Shown: positions 8,816 through 15,717 of the stretch, piece after piece | Numbering within the stretch: position 1 is the stretch's first letter | Layout: every line of letters starts with the position of its first letter | Translations under genes and position numbers: made by a program | Notes under the pieces: model-generated | Told to the model about the DNA's origin: nothing | Seen by the model: only the letters and a program-made list of their open reading frames with translations | The model's database searches: none | DNA from: Rhodovulum visakhapatnamense | GTDB lineage: Bacteria; Pseudomonadota; Alphaproteobacteria; Rhodobacterales; Rhodobacteraceae | Direction: 5' to 3' | Length of the DNA stretch: 64,000 bases | NCBI RefSeq assembly: GCF_004365965.1 | Contig: NZ_SOEB01000007.1 | Coordinates: forward strand, 62,001-126,000

Positions 8816-8850
8816 GAAGGCCTCCGGTTCCAACCCCGCCGGAGGCCTTC
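8816..8850 (-). terminator. Hairpin downstream of ilvH
   Basis: GAAGGCCTCCGG (8816-8827) and CCGGAGGCCTTC (8839-8850) form a perfect 12-bp stem with an 11-nt loop, 29 nt beyond the ilvH stop codon. It lacks a marked U-run but is the likely end of the ilv transcript. Confidence 0.6.
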
Positions 8851-8878
8851 ATCCTTTCAGGGTCCAGACGTCGAGACC

Positions 8879-9439
8879 TCAGTTGCCGCGCGCCAGGGCC
8901 GCGACGCCGGTGCGCGCCATTTCGCAAAGACCGAGCGGGCGCATCAGTTCGCCGAAGGCATCGATCTTCTGGGGCGTGCCGGTGATCTCGAAGACGAAGC
9001 TCTCCAGCGTCGAGTCGACCACATTGGCGCGGAAGATGTCGGCAAGCCGCAGCGCCTCGACCCGCTTCTCGCCGGTTCCCGTGACCTTGAAAAGCGCCAG
9101 TTCCCGTTCGACCGACGGTCCCTCGACGGTCAGGTCGTGGACCTCGTACACGGGAACGATCCGGCCGAGCTGGGCCTTGATCTGCTCGATCACCGCAGGG
9201 GTGCCGGTGGTGACGATGGTGATCCGGCTCTTGTGGCCGGCATGGTCGACCTCGGCCACGGTCAGGCTGTCTATGTTGTAGCCGCGCCCCGAAAAGAGGC
9301 CGATGACGCGGGCCAGCACGCCCGCCTCGTTGTCGACGGTCACCGCCAGGGTGTGACGTTCGCTGGCCTCGGCATTGGGGTCGCGCAGGTCATAGGCGGA
9401 ATGTCTGGAGGTGCCTTGCTGGATGTTCAACGGGGCCAT
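8879..9439 (-). CDS. ilvH: Acetolactate synthase, small regulatory subunit
   Basis: A 186-residue regulatory subunit of acetohydroxyacid synthase, which binds the large subunit and confers valine feedback inhibition on the first common step of branched-chain amino acid synthesis. An N-terminal ACT domain begins at HTLAVTVDNEAGVLARV with the effector-loop region FSGRGYNIDSL; the C-terminal ALS_ss domain follows. The start at 9439 has GAGAGGA upstream; a longer reading into the upstream remnant is not credible. Unusually, ilvH does not follow ilvI directly: about 630 nt of glycosyltransferase-like debris lie between them. Both genes share a strand and probably the leader-controlled transcript. 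Confidence 0.95.
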   Translation of the reverse strand: MAPLNIQQGTSRHSAYDLRDPNAEASERHTLAVTVDNEAGVLARVIGLFSGRGYNIDSLTVAEVDHAGHKSRITIVTTGTPAVIEQIKAQLGRIVPVYEVHDLTVEGPSVERELALFKVTGTGEKRVEALRLADIFRANVVDSTLESFVFEITGTPQKIDAFGELMRPLGLCEMARTGVAALARGN

Positions 9440-9456
9440 GTCATGTCCTCTCGGCG

Positions 9457-10066
9457 TTATCGTTGGCACCCGGCCGAGGGCCGGGCGAAGTCTGGGGGAT
9501 GCGGGCAGGCCGCACGGGGCCAAAGCACGACCGCCAGGGTCAGCGCCATGCCCGGCAGCAAAAGCCACGCAGCGGGCGGTTGCGGGCCGGGCATCAGCGC
9601 CACGGTCCAGATCAGCAGGCCGGGCCCGATCCAGGCAGGCAGCCAGAGCAGTCCGCGCAGACCGTCCGAGACGGGCAGGGTGCCCGCCCGCAGCAGAAAC
9701 AGCGCGGCCAGGCCGGTCGGGGCGGCATCGTAATGCCACAGACAGGGCGTCGCCAGAGGTGCCGCCGCGACCAGCAGTGCGGCCTTGCGGTCGAAGGGCC
9801 AGCCCGGCGCCCGCCAGACCGCGAAAACCGCCAGCGCCAGAGCCGCGCTCAACCCGCTCTGGGCGGCTAGCGCGGCCGGGACGGGCACCTTGGCCGCAGC
9901 CAGCGCAACCGGCGGTCAGGACGTGATCTGGCCGCGTCGCGATCCGGGCGGCAAGGATCGCCGAGGGCAGGGCGGCGGCGGCGGCGATGGCCAGCGGTGG
10001 CCGCCACGGGCCGCCGACTGGCGGCCCGTGCGGGCCATGCCGCGGTGAGGAAAGCGCCGCCGCCAT
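9457..10066 (-). pseudogene. Remnant of a DUF2029/GT87 membrane glycosyltransferase
   Basis: The frame 9888-9457 (143 residues) reads like the C-terminal third of a GT87/DUF2029 polyprenyl-phosphate-sugar transferase. It has a helix VPAALAAQSGLSAALALAVF, the signature stretch AAPLATPCLWHYD and more hydrophobic helices. Just upstream, in a different frame (from 10066), a WRPPLAIAAAAALPSAILAA helix matches what normally precedes this part in the family. The two pieces are out of frame and the N-terminal two-thirds (about 250 residues) are missing. This is therefore a decayed copy stranded between ilvI and ilvH. A short functional membrane protein from 9888 cannot be excluded but no ribosome-binding site supports it. 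Confidence 0.55.
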
Positions 10067-10069
10067 GGC

Positions 10070-11827
10070 TCAGACGAGGACCGCGCCCTTGGTCCCGATC
10101 GCCCCTTCGGTGTCGGCGTCGCCCAGCAGCATGTCGTTATGGGCGCGCCCCGACGGGATCATCGGGAAGCAGTTCTCGTGCTTTTCGACCAGGCAATCGA
10201 AGATCACCGGCCCGTCATAGGCCAGCATCTCGGCAATGGCGTCGTCCAGATCGGCCGGGTCCGAACACTGGATGCCCTTGGCGCCGAAGGCCTCGGCGAG
10301 CTTGACGAAATCGGGCAGCGCCTCGGACCAGCTGTGCGAATAGCGCCCGCCATGCAGAAGCGACTGCCACTGCCGGACCATGCCGAGGCGTTCGTTGTTG
10401 AGGATGAACTGCTTGACCGGCAGGCGGTACTGAACCGCGGTGCCCATCTCCTGCATGTTCATCAGCCACGACCCTTCACCCGCGACGTTGATGACCAGCG
10501 CCTCCGGATGGGCGACCTGCACGCCCACCGAGGCCGGCATGCCGTAGCCCATGGTGCCAAGCCCGCCCGAGGTCATCCAGTGGTTCGGCGCCTCGAAGCC
10601 GAGGAATTGCGCCGCCCACATCTGGTGCTGGCCGACCTCGGTGCAGATGAAGCGGTCCTTGCGGTGCCGCGTCAGCGCCTCGAGCCGTTGCAGGGCGTAT
10701 TGCGGCTTGATGGTCTGCGCGGACGGGGTGTAGCGCAGGCAGTCGACTGTCTTCCATTCGTCGATCTGCGCCCACCAGGGCTTCAGCGCCTCCTTGTTGA
10801 CCTTGCGCCCGCGCGACTTCCAGATCCGCAGCAGATCCTCCAGCACATGGGCGACATCGCCGATGATCGGCAGGTCGACATGGATCGTCTTGTTGATCGA
10901 GGACGCGTCGATGTCGATATGGGCCTTGATCGAGTTCGGGCTGAAATCGGCCACCCGCCCGGTGATCCGGTCGTCGAAACGCGCGCCGACGCAGATCATC
11001 AGGTCGCAATCGTGCATCGCGAGGTTGGCCTCGTAAAGCCCGTGCATGCCCAGCATGCCCAGCCAGTTCTTGCCGGAGGCCGGATAGGCGCCCAGACCCA
11101 TCAGGGTCGAGGTGATCGGAAAGCCCGTGGCCTCGACCAGCTCGCGCAGCAACTGGGTCGCGGCATCGCCCGAATTGATGACCCCGCCGCCGGTATAGAA
11201 GATCGGCCGCTCGGCGGTTTCCATCGCCTCGACGAGGCGGGTGATCGTCTCGCGGTCGCCCTTGACCTTGGGGTGATAATGGCCATGCCCCGCCTTGACC
11301 GGGCCGACATAGGTGCCTTCGGCGAACTGGACGTCCTTGGGGATATCGATCAGCACCGGACCGGGGCGGCCCGAGGTCGCGACGTGAAAGCCCTGATGGA
11401 TCGTTTCGGCCAGCTTGTCGGGGTCCTTCACCAGCCAGTTATGCTTGGTGCAGGGGCGGGTGATGCCGACGGTATCGGCCTCCTGGAAGGCATCGTTGCC
11501 GATCAGGAAGGTCGGGACCTGGCCCGACAAAACGACCAGCGGGATCGAGTCCATCAGCGCGTCGGTGATCCCGGTGACCGCATTGGTCGCGCCGGGGCCC
11601 GAGGTGACGAGAACGACGCCCGGCTTGCCGGTCGACCGCGCATAGCCCTCGGCCGCATGGACCGCGCCCTGTTCGTGGCGCACCAGAATGTGCTGGATGT
11701 CGGTCTGCTGGTAGAGTTCGTCATAGATCGGAAGCACGGCCCCGCCCGGGTAGCCGAAGATTACATCTACCCCCTGGTCCTTGAGCGCCTGAACCACCAT
11801 CTTCGCGCCGGTCATGGGCTGTGTCAT
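10070..11827 (-). CDS. ilvI: Acetolactate synthase, large catalytic subunit
   Basis: A 585-residue ThDP-dependent acetohydroxyacid synthase that condenses pyruvate with pyruvate or 2-ketobutyrate. The N-terminal ThDP pyrimidine domain contains RHEQGAVHAAEGYAR with the catalytic Glu. The FAD-binding centre and the C-terminal ThDP diphosphate domain follow, the latter with GEGSWLMN and LNNERLGMVRQWQ. The metal-binding motif reads GEG instead of the common GDG; I believe this acidic swap is usual in this lineage. The start at 11827 has GGAGAA 7 nt upstream. It is preceded by the attenuation leader and followed by the GT87 remnant and ilvH. Confidence 0.96.
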   Translation of the reverse strand: MTQPMTGAKMVVQALKDQGVDVIFGYPGGAVLPIYDELYQQTDIQHILVRHEQGAVHAAEGYARSTGKPGVVLVTSGPGATNAVTGITDALMDSIPLVVLSGQVPTFLIGNDAFQEADTVGITRPCTKHNWLVKDPDKLAETIHQGFHVATSGRPGPVLIDIPKDVQFAEGTYVGPVKAGHGHYHPKVKGDRETITRLVEAMETAERPIFYTGGGVINSGDAATQLLRELVEATGFPITSTLMGLGAYPASGKNWLGMLGMHGLYEANLAMHDCDLMICVGARFDDRITGRVADFSPNSIKAHIDIDASSINKTIHVDLPIIGDVAHVLEDLLRIWKSRGRKVNKEALKPWWAQIDEWKTVDCLRYTPSAQTIKPQYALQRLEALTRHRKDRFICTEVGQHQMWAAQFLGFEAPNHWMTSGGLGTMGYGMPASVGVQVAHPEALVINVAGEGSWLMNMQEMGTAVQYRLPVKQFILNNERLGMVRQWQSLLHGGRYSHSWSEALPDFVKLAEAFGAKGIQCSDPADLDDAIAEMLAYDGPVIFDCLVEKHENCFPMIPSGRAHNDMLLGDADTEGAIGTKGAVLV

Positions 11828-11865
11828 CTTTTCGTTCTCCGTGCTGTCCGCCAGCTTTTGCGCAT

Positions 11866-11890
11866 AAAAAAGCCCCCGTGAAGCGGGGGC
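11866..11890 (-). terminator. ilv attenuator terminator
   Basis: GCCCCCG (11872-11878) and CGGGGGC (11884-11890) form a 7-bp GC stem with a 5-nt loop, followed on the minus strand by six U residues (AAAAAA at 11866-11871). It lies between the leader peptide and ilvI, 38 nt before the ilvI start. An alternative stem pairs GCGCATGGG (11889-11897) with CCCATGCGC (11924-11932) inside the leader-peptide gene, so leader translation can decide which structure forms. Confidence 0.88.
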
Positions 11891-11916
11891 GCATGGGAAG
11901 GACCCTGGGTCCGCCG

Positions 11917-11964
11917 TTACCGGCCCATGCGCCTGTCTTCCGTAATTACGAGTACGAGGGTCAT
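11917..11964 (-). CDS. Branched-chain amino acid leader peptide of the ilvIH operon
   Basis: A 15-codon gene reading MTLVLVITEDRRMGR, with Leu-Val-Leu-Val-Ile codons in a run right after the start. AAGGAGT lies 9 nt upstream (11974-11980) and a TAA stop follows. Its 3' part contains one arm of the alternative hairpin that competes with the terminator at 11866-11890. Ribosome stalling at the Leu/Val/Ile codons when charged tRNAs are scarce would favour read-through into ilvI. This is the classical transcription attenuation design. It is too short for ordinary gene callers. Confidence 0.85.
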   Translation of the reverse strand: MTLVLVITEDRRMGR

Positions 11965-11998
11965 TGCCGCGGGACTCCTTTGGCGTTGCGTGCGCGGG

Positions 11999-12027
11999 AC
12001 ATTAGGAGCCTGCCCGGAAGGGGTCAA
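11999..12027 (-). promoter_or_regulatory. Sigma-70 type promoter of the ilv leader
   Basis: On the minus strand a -35 box TTGACC (12022-12027) and a -10 box TAATGT (11999-12004) are separated by exactly 17 nt. This puts transcription start about 28 nt before the leader-peptide ATG. Position and spacing fit the attenuator. Confidence 0.65.
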
Positions 12028-12287
12028 CCGCAAAAATCGTGAAGAATAGTTCCCTGCGGCAATGAATCCTTTGCGTTTGTTGCGCGTCAGCGGGGGTCTT
12101 GCGAACAAGTGCGAAATGCGGGTTGTTCTGGGCGCAGGTCCGGCATGCGGAATAAGCAAGGCGGGGCGGCTGGCCGGGGCCGCGCGGGGCGGCTAGGGTC
12201 GCGCCCGTTTTGCGCAGCACGCAGGCTCCGGCCGGTCCGAGCGACGACCGACCCGGGGCAGCGGACCCAAGAAAAGGACATCTGCCC

Positions 12288-13370
12288 ATGGATCGCCGCT
12301 CTTTCCTGAAGACCTCCGCCCTTGGCGGCTCGGCCGCCGCGGCCACGACGCTGGCCGCCCCCGCCCTGGCCCAGGGGGTGCGGACGCTGACCATGGTCAC
12401 CTCCTGGCCGAACGGCATGGCCGGGGTCCACGATTCCGCAACCTTCTGCAAGAACCGGATCGAGGCGCTGAGCGACGGTCAGATCAAGGTCGAGATCAAG
12501 GCCGCGGGCGAACTGGTGGGCGCGTTCGAGGTATTCGACGCGGTCAGCTCGGGGCAGGCCGACATGTACCATTCGTCGGACTATTACTTCGTCAACCAGC
12601 ACCCGGCCTTCGCCTTCTTCTCGACCGTGCCCTTCGGGATGACCGCGCAGGAACAGATCAACTGGTATTATCACGGCGAGGGCGCGGCCTTCCATGACGA
12701 GCTGGGCGAGATCTTCGGGCTGAAGATGTTCCTCGTCGGCAATACCGGCGCCCAGTCGGGCGGATGGTTCCGCAAGGAGATCAACACGCCCGAGGACTTC
12801 CAGGGGCTCAAGTTCCGCATGCCGGGGCTGGGTGGCGTCGCCATGGGCAAGCTGGGTGTCTCGGTCCAGAACATCCCCGGCGGCGAGGTCTATCAGGCGC
12901 TCTCGACCGGCGCGCTCGACGGCACCGAATGGGTCGGTCCCTGGGCCGACGAGAAGGCGGGCTTCTACGAGATCACCAAGATCTATTACACCGCCGGCTT
13001 CCACGAACCGGGCGCGGGGCTCAGCCTGGCGCTGAACCGCGATCTCTTCGACAGCCTGACGCCGTTCCTGCAGCAGGTCATGGAAAGTGCCGCGGCCGAG
13101 TGCAACCAGTGGACGCTGGCGATGTTCCTGTCGCAGAACAGTGCGGCGCTGTCGCGGCTGGCCTCGGAAGGGGTGCGGATCATGTCCTTCCCCGATCCGG
13201 TCTGGGATGCCTTCGGCAGGGCCGCGCAGGAGGCGCTGGAAGAGAACCGCGATGGCGACATCTACGACCGGATGCTGGACAGCTACATGGCCTCGATGCG
13301 GACCTCGTCGAGCTGGCTGCAGGCTTCCGAGGGCACCTATCGGGCCCAACGCGACCGCGTGATCGGCTGA
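12288..13370 (+). CDS. TRAP transporter substrate-binding protein, DctP/TakP-like (copy 1)
   Basis: A 360-residue periplasmic binding protein with a twin-arginine (Tat) signal: RRSFLK at residues 3-8, a hydrophobic stretch and an ALA-QG cleavage site at about 28. The mature part has the 7TMR/DctP layout with the TakP-branch stretches AAGELVGAFEVFDAVSSGQADMY in two parts and TEWVGPWADEKAGF. TakP-type proteins bind 2-keto acids or hydroxy acids, often with a cation. The start at 12288 has AAGGA upstream; longer readings place the RR motif too deep. It is the first gene of a TRAP locus, immediately followed by a close paralogue. The substrate cannot be read from the sequence. Confidence 0.92.
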   Translation: MDRRSFLKTSALGGSAAAATTLAAPALAQGVRTLTMVTSWPNGMAGVHDSATFCKNRIEALSDGQIKVEIKAAGELVGAFEVFDAVSSGQADMYHSSDYYFVNQHPAFAFFSTVPFGMTAQEQINWYYHGEGAAFHDELGEIFGLKMFLVGNTGAQSGGWFRKEINTPEDFQGLKFRMPGLGGVAMGKLGVSVQNIPGGEVYQALSTGALDGTEWVGPWADEKAGFYEITKIYYTAGFHEPGAGLSLALNRDLFDSLTPFLQQVMESAAAECNQWTLAMFLSQNSAALSRLASEGVRIMSFPDPVWDAFGRAAQEALEENRDGDIYDRMLDSYMASMRTSSSWLQASEGTYRAQRDRVIG

Positions 13371-13618
13371 CCCGGCCAGGGCGGCCTCCGGTCCCTTCGG
13401 GCCGGGGGCGCCGAATCGAGACAGGCGCCGGACGGGGGCCGGCCAGCCGCCCGGTGCTTTTGCACAACTTTCGGGCGGATTGGCTGGCGTATCTGCAAGG
13501 AAAGTTCGGGCCTCGTCCTTTCTTGCTATTTATCTGACCTGACCCTCCCGCTAGATTGCCCGCACTAAAACGATCCGCCCGTCGAGGAGGCGGGCATGAA
13601 ACCGGGAGGAGAGAGACC
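13371..13618. other. Spacer between the two TRAP binding-protein genes
   Basis: A 248-nt gap. It opens with an imperfect GC-rich hairpin near 13384-13413 that may end or process the first transcript, then an AT-richer stretch around 13490-13560 that may hold a promoter for the second copy. No gene is seen. Confidence 0.4.
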
Positions 13619-14701
13619 ATGGATCGACGTTCATTTCTGCGCAGGTCCGCGCTGGGAGGCTCGGCCGCGGCGGCCACAGCGCTGGCCGCGCCCGCCTATG
13701 CCCAGGGCAAGCGCACGCTGACGCTGGTCACCACCTGGGGGCGGGGGCTCGCGGGCGTGCATGACGCCGCGCAGTATTGCGCCGACCAGATCACCGCCGT
13801 CACCGACGGCCAGCTGACCGTCGATCTGAAGGCCGCAGGCGAGCTTGTCGGCGCCTTCGAGGTGTTCGACGCGGTCACCTCGGGTCAGGCCGACATGTAT
13901 CACGGGGTCGACTATTATTTCGTCGGCCAGCATCCGGGCTATCAGTTCTTCGCCTCGCTGCCCTTCGGCATGACCGCACAGGAACTGCACAACTGGTACT
14001 ATCACTCGGGCGGGCACGAGCTGCACAACGAGCTGGGCCAGATCTTCGGACTGAAAAGCTTCCTTGCGGGCAATACCGGGCCGCAATCGGGCGGCTGGTT
14101 CCGCAGGGAAATCAAGAGCCCCGAGGACTTCAAGGGCCTGAAGTTCCGGATGCCGGGGCAGGGCGGCGAGATCCTCGGCAAGCTCGGGGCCTCGGTGCAG
14201 AACCTGCCCGGGTCCGAGGTCTATCAGGCACTGTCTTCGGGGGCCATCGACGGCACCGAATGGATCGGTCCCTGGGCCGACGAGAAGGCGGGCTTCCAGG
14301 AGATCACCAAGATCTACTACACCGCCGGCTTCCATGAACCCGGTCCGGGCCTGTCGCTGGCCATGAACCTCGAGGTCTTCGAAAGCCTGACGCCGTCGCA
14401 GCAGGCGGCGGTGCAGCAGGTGACCGCCTCGGCCAACCAGTGGGCGCTGTCGCTGTTCATGAAGAACAACGCCTCGGCGCTGCGGCGGCTGCAGGCGGGC
14501 GGCGTGCAGGTGCGCGAATTCAGCGACGATGTGTGGGACGCCTTCGGCGCCGCTGCGCAAGAGGTCTTTGCCCAGTACATGGGCGACGAACTCTACAAGA
14601 AGATCTACGACAGCTACGTCGCCTCGATGCGCGATTCCGCTGCCTGGATCGAGATATCGGAGGGGGTCTTCACCCGCCAGCGGAACCGCGTTCTGGGCTG
14701 A
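13619..14701 (+). CDS. TRAP transporter substrate-binding protein, DctP/TakP-like (copy 2)
   Basis: 360 residues, the same length as copy 1 and clearly a paralogue. It has a Tat signal RRSFLRR at residues 3-9, cleavage near AYA-QG, and the same AAGELVGAFEVFDAV, GMTAQE, RMPG-GG and TEWIGPWADEKAGF blocks. Differences cluster in the N-terminal segment after the signal (TTWGRGLAGVHDAAQYC against TSWPNGMAGVHDSATFC) and in the C-terminal helices. Start ATG at 13619 follows GGGAGGAGAG. With one DctQM pair downstream, the two proteins probably offer two ligand specificities to one permease. Ligand inference goes no further than the TakP branch. Confidence 0.92.
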   Translation: MDRRSFLRRSALGGSAAAATALAAPAYAQGKRTLTLVTTWGRGLAGVHDAAQYCADQITAVTDGQLTVDLKAAGELVGAFEVFDAVTSGQADMYHGVDYYFVGQHPGYQFFASLPFGMTAQELHNWYYHSGGHELHNELGQIFGLKSFLAGNTGPQSGGWFRREIKSPEDFKGLKFRMPGQGGEILGKLGASVQNLPGSEVYQALSSGAIDGTEWIGPWADEKAGFQEITKIYYTAGFHEPGPGLSLAMNLEVFESLTPSQQAAVQQVTASANQWALSLFMKNNASALRRLQAGGVQVREFSDDVWDAFGAAAQEVFAQYMGDELYKKIYDSYVASMRDSAAWIEISEGVFTRQRNRVLG

Positions 14702-14726
14702 GCCCGGCCGCGCCCGTACCATCTGG

Positions 14727-14755
14727 CGCCCCGGCCCGGACCAAGGGCCGGGGCG
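14727..14755 (+). terminator. Hairpin between TRAP binding protein and permease genes
   Basis: CGCCCCGGCCC (14727-14737) and GGGCCGGGGCG (14745-14755) form a perfect 11-bp stem with a 7-nt loop and no U-run. It lies 52 nt before dctQ. Such hairpins commonly stabilise the abundant binding-protein mRNA and lower permease expression. Confidence 0.55.
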
Positions 14756-14806
14756 TCCATGCTTCACCGATCCCGCCGCGACAGGCGGGGCAAACGGGAG
14801 AACCGG

Positions 14807-15700
14807 ATGCTCGACGGCATTCTGTGGGTCTGCAAGAACATCCTGCTGGCCTTCTACAATTTCGGCTATGCCGTGTCCCATCCGGGGCTCTGGCTCGACT
14901 GGTCCGACAAGCAGGCGATCATGCGGGTCGTCTATTACGGCGGCTCGGTCGAGTTCTTCTTCGTGGTCTTCACCGCCTTCCTGGTGCTGACCGCCGTCGG
15001 GATCTGGCGGCGGCAGGTCATGTGGGGCGCGGTCCGGCTGCTGGAGGGGCTGGCCAACGGCATCGGCCGCGCCGTCGCCTGGTTCGGGCTCTTGATGGTG
15101 CTGCAGCAGATCATGATCGTCTTCCTGCAGCGGGTCTTCCGGGTCTCGGAAATCGGCGTCGGGCCGTTCGGCTATACCTTCACCAAGGACCTGTCCTGGT
15201 GGTCGGAGGAACTGAAGCTCTACAACGCCGCCATCGTGGCGCTGTGCGCGACCTACACCTTCGTGCAGGCGGGGCATGTGCGGGTCGATCTGGTCTATTC
15301 GGCGGTGGGCTTCCGCGCCAAGCGGGCGATCGACATGGCGGGGTCGCTTCTGTTCATGATGCCGGTCGCGGTGCTGGTCTGGATGTATTCCTGGTTCTTC
15401 ATGTGGCGGCATCTGATCACGCCCAAGCCCTCGGCCTCGGACACGATCGAGCGGCTTCTGATGAAGGCCCGCGCGGTGCGCTGGAATGTCGAGACCATCG
15501 GGTTCTCGCCCAACGGTTTCAACGGGTACTTCCTGTTCAAGGTGCTTCTGGTGGCCTTTACCGGCCTCGTGTTCCTGCAGGCCATCGCGTTCTTCTACCG
15601 GTCCTTCCTCGAATTCGTGGAAGGCGAGGAGAGCGCCGGAAAATATCTCGACCGGGACAGCCTTGGCGCCGGCGAAGAAGCCTATGAAGGCACGCATTAA
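14807..15700 (+). CDS. TRAP transporter small permease (DctQ family)
   Basis: A 297-residue integral membrane protein, longer than the usual 160-200 residues of DctQ. Hydrophobic helices are visible at about residues 45-65 (FFFVVFTAFLVLTAVGIW), 80-105, 140-160, 175-200 (LLFMMPVAVLVWMYSWFFMW) and 250-270. The central ATYTFVQAGHVRVDLVYSAV is the DctQ signature region. The start at 14807 has GGGAG upstream. It sits 17 nt before dctM. The extra length matches the enlarged DctM partner, so both belong to the large-subunit TRAP subfamily. Confidence 0.85.
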   Translation: MLDGILWVCKNILLAFYNFGYAVSHPGLWLDWSDKQAIMRVVYYGGSVEFFFVVFTAFLVLTAVGIWRRQVMWGAVRLLEGLANGIGRAVAWFGLLMVLQQIMIVFLQRVFRVSEIGVGPFGYTFTKDLSWWSEELKLYNAAIVALCATYTFVQAGHVRVDLVYSAVGFRAKRAIDMAGSLLFMMPVAVLVWMYSWFFMWRHLITPKPSASDTIERLLMKARAVRWNVETIGFSPNGFNGYFLFKVLLVAFTGLVFLQAIAFFYRSFLEFVEGEESAGKYLDRDSLGAGEEAYEGTH

Positions 15701-15717
15701 AGGGGCAGGGCAGGCAT

